The position numbers and the translations under genes were made by a program. 64,000 bases of DNA, from positions 372,161 to 436,160 of the forward strand of contig NZ_JACHGM010000002.1 of the NCBI RefSeq assembly GCF_014202295.1. Direction: 5' to 3'. The notes under the pieces were generated by a model. The model was not told the DNA's origin and did no database searches. It saw nothing but the letters and a program-made list of their open reading frames with translations. The first letter of the stretch is position 1; every line of letters starts with the position of its first letter. The stretch comes from Borreliella afzelii (GTDB lineage: Bacteria; Spirochaetota; Spirochaetia; Borreliales; Borreliaceae). This document shows positions 8,437 to 17,387 of the stretch, one piece after another.

Positions 8437-10403
8437 AATTTAATCGATTTTTAATGTTATTCCTTTTTAATTTTGGTGTTCTGTTAGGCAGTGATACTAC
8501 AGCATTAGGGCATTATCAAAAGGCCCATGAGTATTATTTGTCTAAAAGGTATTATGATGCTATTGATGAGCTTGTTGAGGCCATAAAAATTAATCCCAAT
8601 TATTATGAAGCTTATAAATTTATTGCATCAATTTATTATTCTCTTAAGATATATACTCAAGCACAATTTTTCATAGAGAAAGCTTATAAAATGTCTAACG
8701 AAGACACGGAATATAAAATTCTTTATGCGAATATATTATTAAAAAATAATAAAATTGATCAAGCAAAAAAAATCTATTCTGAGGTTTTAGTTAAACAGAG
8801 AAACAATATTGATGCTTTGGTTGGACTTGCTTCAATTTTTGAAAAAAATGGATTATTCATAGCTGCTGCTAATTATTATTTATCTATTCTTGATTATAGT
8901 CAAAATAATTATAGTGCGTTTGAGCATCTTATTGATATTTATCAAAGGTTAGAAATGCATGACAAGATTAGGCATTTGATAAATAAAGTTAGAATAAATT
9001 TTTTATCTTTTCCAGATTTTCATAAAAGAGTAGCCGAATTTTATATTAGCATTAATAATTTAGGACTTGCTGAAAAGTATGCTTTAAATTATTTAGCTTT
9101 AATTGAAAGTTCTTACAAAGATTTTGGGGTTGTCGATGCATATCGATTGCTTGCGCTTGTTTATTTGCATGAATTTAAATATGAGGATGCAATAGAAGCA
9201 TTGCAAAAAGCTATTTTAGTTGATAAAGAGTCCGATGAGCTTTATTATTTATTAGGTTATTCTTACTTGAAATTTGGGAATGTTGAAAAGGCTATTTTAA
9301 ATTTAGAGCGAGCTAAAAATCTTAAAAAAGATATAGAATTTTATAATATTGCTCTTGAGGAGAGTTTTTTTGCATCTAACTTTAGAAATTTTTTAAAAAA
9401 TGATTCCAATACTAAAATTTCTAAGCATTATGAAAATGAGGGATCTAAAGCTTTTAAATCTTTAAATTTAAACAAAGCATTGTTTAATACAAAAAATGCT
9501 GTTGATATTTGGCCTGATAATGATAGTGCCAGGTTTTTGCTTTCAAAAATATATAAGCTCATGAATTTAGATATTATGGCTTATGAGCAGCTTTTTTATT
9601 TAGTAAAACAGAGAAATTCTACTGATTCTAGAATTTTGGATTTTTATGATGTTGTGTCTTTTGATGTTAGAAAGTCTTTATTTTATAAATATGGATATAA
9701 AAGTATTGCTGATTTTAATAAACTTTACGATGACAGAATGGTTTATAGAATGGCTATTTTTACTCAAAGTGAGAATAGGTTTTTTGGTGCAAACGATTTG
9801 ATATTAAGATACGCTGAAAGGGTGCTTGAGCGTAATTTAAATATAGAAATAGTTAACTATAATTTTGATTACAATAAAAATAAAGATTATCTGATTAATA
9901 ATTTTTCCGAAGGATTTTCTTATTCAAGAAATAATAATTTGGATTTATTTTTAATTTTTGATTTTAAGGCAGATATTTTGAAAAATACAGCTACTTTGGT
10001 AGTAAATGTTTTCTCAGGAAAAACAGGGATTAAGGTTGGTTCTTTCTCTTATGATGTGGGTGGTGTTAATTATTTAAGCAATGCTTTAAATTCCCTTTCT
10101 AAAGATTTTTATGATTATTTGCCCAAAAAAGGAAAGATTCTTCAAATTAAAAATGATGATACTCTTATTAATCTTGGTCAAGTAAACGGTGTTGTAAAGG
10201 GTGATATTTTTTTGATTCTCAAAGAAGGCGCTTTAAACAGTGGTAATAGAGATTCTAGTTTTATTGTTTACAATAAAACAGATATTTTGGGGGAGATTTT
10301 AATTGAGGATGTAAGTGATTATATTTCTAGAGGCGCTATAAAATCTTCTACGTTTTTAAAAGATTATATTCAAGAGGGAGCAACTGTGATTGTAAAAAGA
10401 TAG
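8433..10403 (+). CDS. large exported TPR-repeat protein
   Basis: The 656-residue product starts with a signal peptide (about 1-20), then has a run of tetratricopeptide repeats up to about residue 300 (for example YYDAIDELVEAIKINPNYYEAYK and YEDAIEALQKAILVDKESDELYYLLGYSYLKFG, each shown here only as repeat landmarks) and further TPR-like helices at 330-390. The last 200 residues form a separate domain I do not recognise, ending with a barrel-like stretch (NLGQVNGVVKGDIFLI). It is probably a periplasmic scaffold. Its ATG overlaps the corC stop (ATGA). BB_0058 by position. Confidence 0.8.
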   Translation: MKFNRFLMLFLFNFGVLLGSDTTALGHYQKAHEYYLSKRYYDAIDELVEAIKINPNYYEAYKFIASIYYSLKIYTQAQFFIEKAYKMSNEDTEYKILYANILLKNNKIDQAKKIYSEVLVKQRNNIDALVGLASIFEKNGLFIAAANYYLSILDYSQNNYSAFEHLIDIYQRLEMHDKIRHLINKVRINFLSFPDFHKRVAEFYISINNLGLAEKYALNYLALIESSYKDFGVVDAYRLLALVYLHEFKYEDAIEALQKAILVDKESDELYYLLGYSYLKFGNVEKAILNLERAKNLKKDIEFYNIALEESFFASNFRNFLKNDSNTKISKHYENEGSKAFKSLNLNKALFNTKNAVDIWPDNDSARFLLSKIYKLMNLDIMAYEQLFYLVKQRNSTDSRILDFYDVVSFDVRKSLFYKYGYKSIADFNKLYDDRMVYRMAIFTQSENRFFGANDLILRYAERVLERNLNIEIVNYNFDYNKNKDYLINNFSEGFSYSRNNNLDLFLIFDFKADILKNTATLVVNVFSGKTGIKVGSFSYDVGGVNYLSNALNSLSKDFYDYLPKKGKILQIKNDDTLINLGQVNGVVKGDIFLILKEGALNSGNRDSSFIVYNKTDILGEILIEDVSDYISRGAIKSSTFLKDYIQEGATVIVKR

Positions 10404-10404
10404 T

Positions 10405-10434
10405 TTGACACTTATTATTAATTTATGATTTAAT
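10405..10434 (+). promoter_or_regulatory. promoter of the glycolytic operon gap-pgk-tpiA-secG
   Basis: A perfect -35 TTGACA (10405-10410) is followed after 18 bp by TTTAAT (10429-10434). The predicted start near 10441 leaves a leader of about 37 nt with GGAGGA before the gap ATG. It begins within 2 bp of the TPR gene stop. Confidence 0.6.
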
Positions 10435-10477
10435 AATTCTAGTAAGAATAAAATCAAAAAAATTGGAGGATTTTTGT

Positions 10478-11485
10478 ATGAAATTGGCTATTAATGGTTT
10501 TGGTCGTATTGGTAGAAATGTTTTTAAGATTGCTTTTGAAAGAGGAATTGATATTGTGGCAATAAATGATTTAACAGATCCTAAAACCCTTGCACATCTT
10601 TTAAAGTATGATTCAACCTTTGGAGTATACAATAAAAAAGTTGAGTCAAGAGATGGCGCTATTGTTGTGGATGGAAAAGAAATAAAAATTATTGCTGAGA
10701 GAGATCCAAAAAATCTTCCTTGGGCAAAGCTTGGGATTGATGTTGTAATTGAATCAACAGGTGTTTTTTCATCAGCAACTAGTGATAAAGGAGGGTATCT
10801 TGATCATGTGAATCATGCTGGGGCTAAGAAAGTTATTTTAACAGTTCCTGCTAAGGACGAGATTAAAACAATAGTTCTAGGTGTAAATGATCACGATATT
10901 AATTCCGATTTAAAGGCTGTGTCAAATGCTTCATGCACAACTAATTGCTTGGCCCCTCTTGCAAAAGTACTTCATGAATCATTTGGAATTGAACAAGGAC
11001 TTATGACAACCGTTCATGCTTATACTAATGATCAGAGAATTTTAGATCTTCCTCATTCTGATCTTAGACGAGCAAGGGCTGCTGCACTTTCTATTATCCC
11101 AACTTCAACTGGTGCTGCAAAAGCAGTTGGACTTGTTTTGCCTGAACTTAAAGGAAAGTTAAATGGGACTTCAATGAGAGTGCCTGTACCAACAGGTTCA
11201 ATTGTTGATCTTACAGTTCAACTCAAGAAAAAAGATGTTACAAAAGAAGAGATTAATTCTGTTCTCAAAAAGGCATCAGAAACATCTGAACTTAAAGGTA
11301 TTTTAGGGTATACAGAAGATCCAATTGTATCTTCAGATATAAAGGGGAATTCTCATTCTTCTATTGTTGATGGCCTTGAAACAATGGTTCTTGAAAATGG
11401 ATTTGCAAAGGTGTTGTCATGGTATGATAATGAGTTTGGGTATTCTACAAGAGTGGTTGATCTTGCTCAAAAATTGGTAAAATAA
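10478..11485 (+). CDS. gap: glyceraldehyde-3-phosphate dehydrogenase
   Basis: The 335-residue glycolytic enzyme shows the NAD-binding [12 protein letters not shown], the catalytic [13 protein letters not shown] with its nucleophilic Cys, and the C-terminal [15 protein letters not shown]. Start is ATG at 10478, 7 nt after GGAGGA. A longer reading from TTG at 10463 would put the ribosome site inside the gene. First gene of an operon with pgk, tpiA and secG. Borrelia has no TCA cycle, so glycolysis is its main energy route. Confidence 0.98.
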   Translation: MKLAINGFGRIGRNVFKIAFERGIDIVAINDLTDPKTLAHLLKYDSTFGVYNKKVESRDGAIVVDGKEIKIIAERDPKNLPWAKLGIDVVIESTGVFSSATSDKGGYLDHVNHAGAKKVILTVPAKDEIKTIVLGVNDHDINSDLKAVSNASCTTNCLAPLAKVLHESFGIEQGLMTTVHAYTNDQRILDLPHSDLRRARAAALSIIPTSTGAAKAVGLVLPELKGKLNGTSMRVPVPTGSIVDLTVQLKKKDVTKEEINSVLKKASETSELKGILGYTEDPIVSSDIKGNSHSSIVDGLETMVLENGFAKVLSWYDNEFGYSTRVVDLAQKLVK

Positions 11486-11509
11486 ATATAAAGCTTGTAA
11501 GGTAATAAA

Positions 11510-12691
11510 ATGTCAATAAAAACAGTAAAAGACTTTAATAGCTTTGCGGGCAAGCGAGTTTTAGTAAGATGTGATTTTAATGTTCCCCTAAAAGAGGGGA
11601 GCATTAGTGACGATACTAGAATTAAGGCCGCATTGCCCACAATAGAGTATCTAAAAGAAAGAGGAGCTAGAATTGTACTTGTAAGTCATTTGGGTAGACC
11701 AGAGGGTAGGAAAAATCTTAAATATTCTCTTAAGCCTGTTGCCAATAGATTGTCAGAGCTTTTAAACCAGGATGTCAAGATGTTTTCTGATTGCATTGGA
11801 AGCGAAATTGTAAATAATACTTTGCAAATGAAAGATGGTGATGTTGTATTGCTTGAAAATGTAAGGTTTTATGCAGAAGAAGAGAAAAACGATAAAAATT
11901 TTGCAAAAAAACTTTCTGAGAATGGAGATGTTTTTGTAAGTGATGCTTTTGGTGCGGCTCATAGGGCGCATGCTTCAACGGTAGGGGTTTCTGATTATTT
12001 GCCATCTGTTGGTGGATTTTTAATGGAAAAAGAAGATAAATTCCTTGGAGAAGTATTAAAAAATCCCGAAAAACCATTTGTTTCGATTATTGGTGGGTCT
12101 AAGGTTTCTTCAAAGATTGCAGTGCTGGAATCACTTTTATCAAAGTCAAATGTGGTTGTGATTGGCGGTGGAATGGCATATACTTTTTTATATTCCAAAG
12201 GATATTCTATAGGCAAATCTCTTTTAGAGAGCGAATATATTGATACAGCTTCTTCTTTTTTAAGGAAAGCAAAAGAGTTGGGTGTTAAAGTAATTTTACC
12301 ACTTGACCACATTGTGGCGGACGATTTTAATAAAAATTCTACTCCTGAGTATATTGATTCCTTAAATATTCCTGAAAACAAGATTGGCATGGATATTGGA
12401 GTTAACACTTTGAAAGAAATTGAAAAGGTTGTGAAAACTGCCAAGACTATAATTTGGAATGGCCCTCTTGGTGTATTTGAATTTGATTCATTTTCAAAAG
12501 GAACTGCAAAGGTTGCCGAAATGGTGGCGTCTTGCTCAGGTTTAACTGTTGTTGGTGGCGGAGATTCTGTCGCAGCTGTTAATAAATTTAATTTATCTGA
12601 TAAGATCACACATGTTTCAACAGGTGGCGGTGCGTCACTTGAGTATCTTGAAGGAAAAATTTTACCAGGTATTAAGGTTTTGGAGAAGTAA
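11510..12691 (+). CDS. pgk: phosphoglycerate kinase
   Basis: The 393-residue product is full length for bacterial PGK. Seen: [12 protein letters not shown] (substrate loop), [28 protein letters not shown] and the nucleotide-binding WNGPLGVFE, with [12 protein letters not shown] near the end. It transfers the acyl phosphate of 1,3-bisphosphoglycerate to ADP. It follows gap by 24 bp and abuts tpiA. Confidence 0.98.
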   Translation: MSIKTVKDFNSFAGKRVLVRCDFNVPLKEGSISDDTRIKAALPTIEYLKERGARIVLVSHLGRPEGRKNLKYSLKPVANRLSELLNQDVKMFSDCIGSEIVNNTLQMKDGDVVLLENVRFYAEEEKNDKNFAKKLSENGDVFVSDAFGAAHRAHASTVGVSDYLPSVGGFLMEKEDKFLGEVLKNPEKPFVSIIGGSKVSSKIAVLESLLSKSNVVVIGGGMAYTFLYSKGYSIGKSLLESEYIDTASSFLRKAKELGVKVILPLDHIVADDFNKNSTPEYIDSLNIPENKIGMDIGVNTLKEIEKVVKTAKTIIWNGPLGVFEFDSFSKGTAKVAEMVASCSGLTVVGGGDSVAAVNKFNLSDKITHVSTGGGASLEYLEGKILPGIKVLEK

Positions 12692-12692
12692 A

Positions 12693-13454
12693 GTGAGAAA
12701 AACTTTTTTAGCGGGAAATTGGAAAATGCATTATACAAGTGCAGAAGCTTCTATTGTTGCAAAACAAATTGCAACTGAAGTTAAAACTTTAAATGATGAT
12801 TTTGTAATAATGATAACTCCTCCATTTACGGCTTTGTCTAAGGTTTCAGAATGTATTAAGGGTAGTAATATTCTTCTTGGTGCTCAAAACATGTCTTATA
12901 TGGAAAGTGGAGCAAGAACAAGCGAGATTTCGCCTTCAATGCTTTTAGAATTTGGAGTAGAATATGTTATACTTGGTCATTCTGAATGTAGATTATATTT
13001 AGCAGAAACAGACGAAATAATAAATAAAAAGATTCGTGCGGGGCTTAAGCATTCTTTTAAGTATTTAATTCTTTGTGTTGGAGAAACTCTTGATGAGAGA
13101 GATTCTGGAAAAACTTTAGATGTTGTTTTGAGTCAGGTTAAAAAGGGGTTAGATTGTGTTTCTGAGTCAGATATTAAGAGAATAATTTTAGCTTATGAAC
13201 CTGTTTGGGCAATTGGAACGGGTAAAACTGCAACTAAAGAGGAAGCAGAAGAAGTTCATAAGGCAATTAGACTTGAGATTATGAAGCTTTATTCAAAATC
13301 AGCTTCAGATAATATTATAATTCAGTATGGAGGCTCTGTTAATGCTAGCAATATAAAAGAGCTTATGAATGAGCCCAATATCGATGGTGCTTTAATAGGT
13401 GGAGCATCTTTGAAGGCTGAATCTTTTTTATCTATAATCAATAACGTTCGTTAG
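12693..13454 (+). CDS. tpiA: triosephosphate isomerase
   Basis: The 253-residue TIM barrel has GNWKM with the active-site Lys, GHSECR with the catalytic His (most TIMs have GHSERR, so one Arg is Cys here), [11 protein letters not shown] with the catalytic Glu and YGGSVNASN for phosphate binding. Start is GTG at 12693, 1 bp after the pgk stop, with GGAGAAG inside the pgk end as ribosome site. The in-frame open reading to 12549 would lie inside pgk and is not used. Confidence 0.97.
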
Positions 13455-13469
13455 TCAAAGAGGTTTGTT

Positions 13470-13832
13470 TTGGATTTAGTTAGATTTTGTATTTTTGTAA
13501 TTTTTGTTATTGTTTCAATTTTTATTATCCTTTTAGTTTTAATTCAAGATGAGCAGGGTGATGGAATAGGCGGTGTTTTTGGGGGCGGTAGTTCTTCTAT
13601 TTTTGGGGCAAAGTCTTCAAGTGTTGCTGTAAAAATCACTGGATTTTTCATAGCATTCTTTTTTATTTTTGTAGTTTTGTTATCTTTTATGAATACTAGA
13701 AGAGCGGATAATAGCTTTTTGAAGGATATAAAGACGGAAAATAAGAATAGTTCAACTTTTTGGGATAATGAGAATAATGAATCAGATACTAATATTGATG
13801 AAGTTGAAGAAAAAAATTTAAAAGGAAAATAG
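13470..13832 (+). CDS. secG: preprotein translocase subunit SecG with acidic tail
   Basis: The 120-residue product has two transmembrane helices (about 5-25 and 50-72) joined by a Gly/Ser-rich loop GVFGGGSSSIFGAKSS, typical of SecG, which aids SecYE translocation. The C-terminal 45 residues are a polar, acidic extension (DNENNESDTNIDEVEEK) beyond the usual length of about 75. Start is TTG at 13470 after AAAGAGG. Last gene of the glycolytic operon; the tpiA-secG neighbourhood is common in bacteria. Confidence 0.93.
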   Translation: MDLVRFCIFVIFVIVSIFIILLVLIQDEQGDGIGGVFGGGSSSIFGAKSSSVAVKITGFFIAFFFIFVVLLSFMNTRRADNSFLKDIKTENKNSSTFWDNENNESDTNIDEVEEKNLKGK

Positions 13833-13837
13833 AAGTG

Positions 13838-13867
13838 TTTACGTAAAGAGTTTTTTCTTTACGTAAA
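13838..13867. terminator. perfect hairpin between convergent secG and ung
   Basis: TTTACGTAAAG (13838-13848) pairs perfectly with CTTTACGTAAA (13857-13867) around an 8-nt loop. Each arm contains the self-palindromic 10-mer TTTACGTAAA. A short T tract follows on the plus strand. It is best read as a bidirectional terminator for secG and ung, although the doubled palindrome could also be a protein-binding site. Confidence 0.65.
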
Positions 13868-13905
13868 ATAATTTTAAATCATAACTATTATTAAATTTAT
13901 CAATT

Positions 13906-14577
13906 TTATTGAAAGTTTATTTTATTTTTATTGTGTTTTTTTAAATAATCTAAAGTATTGATGAAATGGTTTGAGCCTAAAAACCCATTGTTTACTGAAT
14001 ATGGAGATGGATGACTTGTTTCAAGAATTAGATGCTTTGATGGGTCAATTAGCTTTTTTTTACTTCTTGCTAAATTGCCCCAAAGCATAAATACAATGTT
14101 TTTCAAATTTTTAGAGATTATTTTTATTACTTCATCTGTGAAAATTTCCCATCCAATGCCTTTATGTGAAGAAGGCTTGCCCTCTTCGACTGTTAAGATT
14201 GTATTTATTAGAAATACACCCTGAATTGCCCACCTTTTTAAATCTCCATTTGGAATGGTTTTTATTTTTAAACTTTTTTCTATTTCTTTAAATATGTTTT
14301 GCAAAGACGGTGGAATTTTGATTTCTGAATCTACAGAAAAAGCAAGTCCATTTGCTTGGTTTTTTCCATGATATGGATCTTGTCCAATTATTACCACTTT
14401 TATGTCTTTAAATGGCAAAGAATTAAAAGCATTGAATATAAGTTTTGGAGGAGGAAATATTTTCCCGTTTTTTGTTTTATATTCGTGTTTTATAAACTTT
14501 ACAAGCTTTTTAAAGTATTCTTTATTAAATTCATTGTTTAAAACTTCTTTCCAAGATTCTTCAATTTTTACTATCAT
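13906..14577 (-). CDS. ung: uracil-DNA glycosylase, family 1
   Basis: The 223-residue enzyme excises uracil from DNA. Seen: the water-activating IGQDPYHG (catalytic Asp), [14 protein letters not shown], the VFMLWG strand and the DNA-binding loop ETSHPSPYS (consensus HPSPLS). The start is ATG at 14577. The longer reading from a TTG at 14628 would overlap a well-formed promoter whose predicted start site falls on this ATG, so the mRNA is probably leaderless and indeed has no ribosome site. Confidence 0.95.
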
Positions 14578-14583
14578 TTTTGT

Positions 14584-14612
14584 ATTATATAAGAAATATT
14601 TTGTAATTTGAA
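14584..14612 (-). promoter_or_regulatory. ung promoter placing the start site at the start codon
   Basis: On the minus strand TTCAAA (plus 14607-14612) and TATAAT (plus 14584-14589) are separated by 17 bp. Seven bases beyond the -10 is plus 14577, the A of the ung ATG. Its -35 overlaps the -35 of the divergent promoter. Confidence 0.6.
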
Positions 14613-14637
14613 ATATATGCAGGAGCAACGTTACTAT
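14608..14637 (+). promoter_or_regulatory. promoter of the trmH-type gene, -35 shared with ung
   Basis: TTGAAA (14608-14613), an 18-bp spacer and TACTAT (14632-14637) form a plausible promoter with a start near 14644. The -35 hexamer covers nearly the same bases as the divergent ung -35. Confidence 0.5.
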
Positions 14638-14659
14638 TTTTTAGAATTTGATTTTTATT

Positions 14660-15316
14660 ATGGATAATGATGTATTAAAAAGAATAGATGTTTTGTCTGA
14701 ATTTATTACAGATGGCAAAAAAGCCAGGATTGAGGAAGTATTAAGTCGGCGCACTAATTATTTAACATTTGTACTTGAAGATATTGTTCAGTCCCACAAT
14801 GCAAGTGCTACTATTAGAACAGGCGAAATTTTAGGACTTAGTGATATTTATGTTATTGATAAAAATAATAAGTACACTTTAAATCCAGATATTACTTTAG
14901 GATCTTCACAATGGATAAATTTAAATAAATATAAAAATGCTAAGTTTGCGATTGATAGGTTAAAATCTGATGGATATAGCATAGTGGCCACATCTTTAAG
15001 TGAACAATCAGTAAATCTTGAAAATTTTTCAATTAACAATAAAATGGCAGTATTTTTTGGGACAGAGTTAACAGGGCTTAGTTCAGAAGTTTTGGAAGCT
15101 GCCGATTTATGTATCAAAATACCTATGTATGGATTTACTCAAAGTTATAATATTTCTGTAGCTGTTGCGATAGTTATGTATTCTTTATTAATTCGTTTAA
15201 GAGAAAGTGGCGTTGATTACTTGTTAAATGAAGTTGAGAAATCAAATTTGAGATTAAAATACTATAGACAAGTTGTTAAAAATTATCAAATTATTGAAAA
15301 TCTTATTAAGTTTTAA
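14660..15316 (+). CDS. trmH: SpoU/TrmH-family tRNA or rRNA 2'-O-methyltransferase
   Basis: The 218-residue product has the SPOUT motifs in order: HNASATIRTGEILG (motif 1, N and R), AVFFGTELTGLS (motif 2) and IPMYGFTQSYNISVAVAIVMY (motif 3). TrmH methylates G18 of tRNA; the exact target is inferred from family resemblance. The ATG at 14660 is preferred to the TTG at 14648; neither has a ribosome site. Its TAA overlaps the stop of the convergent transporter gene in a shared TTAA. Confidence 0.88.
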   Translation: MDNDVLKRIDVLSEFITDGKKARIEEVLSRRTNYLTFVLEDIVQSHNASATIRTGEILGLSDIYVIDKNNKYTLNPDITLGSSQWINLNKYKNAKFAIDRLKSDGYSIVATSLSEQSVNLENFSINNKMAVFFGTELTGLSSEVLEAADLCIKIPMYGFTQSYNISVAVAIVMYSLLIRLRESGVDYLLNEVEKSNLRLKYYRQVVKNYQIIENLIKF

Positions 15317-16014
15317 ACTTCTCTTATTTTTTTCCAAGAATTTAAAAATATATAAAAAATGGTATCGATTGTAATTATTGTTAATGTAATAATTAGAGAA
15401 CCTTTTGTAAGTTCAATATTTTTTGTTTCGGGATAAAATTTAAATATTGTATTTATGGATATTGAAACTAGTAAATTAGCCAAATATCCAGAAATTAGTC
15501 TTGATAGTGGATGTATAATCCATAAAGATTTTATTTTTATTTGTTTAAAATAATCATATATTAAAATGTTTATATATTGAGATAGAAAAAGTACATACGT
15601 TCCAATTAATATTGTTAGAATGTATGTAAAGTTATTGAACAATATTTTAAGATGAATATCTGCGGTGTCTAATTTATTATGATTGAATAATATCATAAAA
15701 TTAATCATAATTGTAAAAGTTATGTTTAACAAAAGATTCAATATTGCGGAATTTGTTGCTTCTTTTTTGTTGTATTTTTCTACCATTAAGTTTAAAGAGA
15801 ATAATGCTGATAAAAAAGTAATACCTGATAAATTTAAAGACAACCCAAATGTTTTTAAATTTCTTAGTATTATAATATTTGATATTGTTGAAACAATTGC
15901 ATTAAAACAAAAAAGACCAGATTTTCCGAAAAATTGGTAAAGAATTCCCAATGTTATGTATGTAAAGAGAAACACTCCTACCCACAAGCTTAAATCAAAT
16001 ATATCTTTATTCAT
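15313..16014 (-). CDS. VUT/YhhQ-like membrane protein, divergent paralogue
   Basis: The 233-residue protein has about six hydrophobic helices and aligns in layout with the next gene on this strand, a VUT/YhhQ-family transporter. The conserved family segment is degraded: where the neighbour has GNIIYASSYIATDILSEFYGK, this one reads SGITFLSALFSLNLMVEKYNK, losing the Gly-Asn and Asp residues. It may be a non-transporting or altered paralogue. Start ATG 16014 is preferred because a TGGTACAAT promoter element lies over the alternative TTG at 16032. Confidence 0.65.
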   Translation of the reverse strand: MNKDIFDLSLWVGVFLFTYITLGILYQFFGKSGLFCFNAIVSTISNIIILRNLKTFGLSLNLSGITFLSALFSLNLMVEKYNKKEATNSAILNLLLNITFTIMINFMILFNHNKLDTADIHLKILFNNFTYILTILIGTYVLFLSQYINILIYDYFKQIKIKSLWIIHPLSRLISGYLANLLVSISINTIFKFYPETKNIELTKGSLIITLTIITIDTIFYIFLNSWKKIREV

Positions 16015-16022
16015 AGCATTTA

Positions 16023-16031
16023 ATTGTACCA
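16023..16031 (-). promoter_or_regulatory. extended -10 promoter just before the VUT-like paralogue
   Basis: On the minus strand TGGTACAAT lies so that transcription would start about 2 nt before the ATG at 16014, leaving essentially no leader. No ribosome site is present. Only the -10 is supported. Confidence 0.4.
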
Positions 16032-16078
16032 AATTAATTATCTTAGATAAAGTTTTTTATTTATGTAAATTAACTTTT

Positions 16079-16753
16079 CTATTTTTGAAGTTTTATATAT
16101 TTTGCAAAATATATAAAAGGTGTTCCTAAAATCCCCGCCAAACCTTTAATTAGGTATGTGGAAATTACTATATCTAGGAAAACTTCCTTTGGAAATACTT
16201 TGAAATAGGTTGCTATGCTTACAAAAATTGTTGTATCTATTAAGCCACTTATCAAAGTTGATCCATTGGTTCTGAAAAATAAAAATTTAGGAAATTTTTT
16301 TTTAATAAACTGATATAGATATACATCGTTTAATTGGGACACTAGGTATGCAACAAGAGAAGCTAATAGTAAAGCTGGTATTGAAGAGAAAATGTTTTCT
16401 AAGCTTTTAAAATTTTCTTGAGTTCTATTTGATATGAAGTGAACTTGGGCATTTGTTAATACTGCAAAGATAATGAAGCTGATAAACCCAATGTAAACGG
16501 CTTTTTTTGAAGTTTTTTTTCCATAAAATTCTGAGAGAATGTCTGTTGCAATATATGACGATGCATAAATAATGTTGCCTAATGTGGCATTAATTCCAAA
16601 TATTGTAATTTGTTTTAAAACTTGGATGTTAGCTATAATAATTGCTACTGCAACCCACGCGAATAATCCATTTTTTTTAAAAAAAAGGAATATAATAATC
16701 AAAAATGAATAAGTAGTAATTAGCATGGCAAACCATAAAATTTCATTAAACAT
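16079..16753 (-). CDS. VUT-family transporter, likely queuosine-precursor uptake (YhhQ-like)
   Basis: The 224-residue inner-membrane protein has six predicted helices and the family hallmark GNIIYASSYIATDILSEFYGK, followed by a QLNDVYLYQFIKKK segment and an RTNGSTLISGLIDT segment. YhhQ proteins import 7-cyano- or 7-aminomethyl-7-deazaguanine. The window also encodes QueA, the next-but-one step of queuosine formation, which supports salvage of a host- or vector-derived precursor. It has its own promoter (16782-16810) and a weak AAAGAGAA ribosome site. Confidence 0.82.
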   Translation of the reverse strand: MFNEILWFAMLITTYSFLIIIFLFFKKNGLFAWVAVAIIIANIQVLKQITIFGINATLGNIIYASSYIATDILSEFYGKKTSKKAVYIGFISFIIFAVLTNAQVHFISNRTQENFKSLENIFSSIPALLLASLVAYLVSQLNDVYLYQFIKKKFPKFLFFRTNGSTLISGLIDTTIFVSIATYFKVFPKEVFLDIVISTYLIKGLAGILGTPFIYFAKYIKLQK

Positions 16754-16781
16754 AAAATTCTCTTTTAGTAATATCGGATTT

Positions 16782-16810
16782 ATTATAAAAGTTTAGTTTA
16801 GTTTTTGCAA
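16782..16810 (-). promoter_or_regulatory. promoter of the VUT transporter gene
   Basis: On the minus strand TTGCAA (plus 16805-16810), a 17-bp spacer and TATAAT (plus 16782-16787). Predicted start near 16775, about 22 nt before the ATG. It diverges from the tmRNA promoter. Confidence 0.65.
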
Positions 16811-16821
16811 ATAAGGTAGTA

Positions 16822-16850
16822 TTGTTGTTTTCTTAAAACTATGGTAATAT
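16822..16850 (+). promoter_or_regulatory. ssrA promoter
   Basis: TTGTTG (16822-16827), 17 bp, then TAATAT (16845-16850) with an extended -10 TG at 16842-16843. The predicted start near 16857 lies about 6 nt before the mature tmRNA 5' end. Confidence 0.6.
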
Positions 16851-16862
16851 GACTTTACATTA

Positions 16863-17221
16863 GGGGATGTTTTGGATTTGACTGAAAATGCTAATATTGT
16901 AAGTTGCAAGCAGAGGGAATCTCTTAAAACTTCTAAAATAAATGCAAAAAATAATAACTTTACAAGTTCAAACCTTGTAATGGCTGCTTAAGTTAGCAGA
17001 GAGTTTTGTTGAATTTGGCTTTGAGATTCACTTATACTCTTTTAGACATCGAAGCTTGCTTAAAAATGTTTTCAAGTTGATTTTTAGGGACTTTTATACT
17101 TGAGAGCAATTTGGCGGTTTGCTAGTATTTCCAAACCATATTGCTTAGTAAAATACTAGATAAGCTTGTAGAAGCTTATAGTATTGTTTTTAGGACGCGG
17201 GTTCAATTCCCGCCATCTCCA
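16863..17221 (+). ncRNA. ssrA: transfer-messenger RNA (tmRNA)
   Basis: The RNA begins GGGGATGTTTTGGATTTGACTG and ends with a tRNA-like half: a T-arm GGGTTCAATTCCC and an acceptor 3' strand ending CATCTCCA, with the CCA encoded. The 5' GGGGATG pairs with CATCTCC. The tag frame resumes at GCA (16944) and stops at TAA (16989-16991), encoding AKNNNFTSSNLVMAA, a 15-residue hydrophobic-ended degradation tag. It rescues stalled ribosomes together with SmpB, encoded at 32424 in this window. The later half is rich in local inverted repeats, consistent with pseudoknots. Confidence 0.97.
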
Positions 17222-17301
17222 TTTATTTCATTTTTTCCTTATACTTTAAATATAATCCTTAAAAAGCATTACTAAATTTAGAAGACGTGCTTATTATTTA
17301 A

Positions 17302-17373
17302 AGCGTCCTATCGGAATCGAACCGACATCATTAGCTTGGAAGGCTAAGGTAATAGCCATTATACGAAGGACGC
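17302..17373 (-). tRNA. tRNA-Gly (anticodon TCC)
   Basis: The reverse complement folds as a cloverleaf: acceptor GCGTCCT...AGGACGC, D-arm region with TATAATGGCTATTA, anticodon stem-loop TTAGC-CTTCCAA-GCTAA with anticodon TCC, and T-arm GTCGGTTCGATTCCGAT. The 3' CCA is not encoded, so it must be added by CCA-adding enzyme. It reads GGA, GGG and other glycine codons by wobble. Confidence 0.96.
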
Positions 17374-17387
17374 AAGACAATACTTTA

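Noticed and set aside
10463..10477. A GAPDH start five codons upstream at TTG 10463
   Set aside because: It would place the GGAGGA ribosome site within the coding region; ATG 10478 has ideal spacing.
12549..12692. An N-terminal extension of triosephosphate isomerase into pgk
   Set aside because: The family starts at [11 protein letters not shown], a ribosome site precedes the GTG at 12693, and the extra 48 codons are pgk read in another frame.
11995..12738. A 247-codon open frame on the minus strand inside pgk and tpiA
   Set aside because: It is antisense to two highly conserved enzymes, has no ribosome site and its translation resembles no family. It is a codon-bias shadow.
14578..14628. 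A longer ung starting at TTG 14628
   Set aside because: The added residues do not match the family and the region holds the ung promoter.
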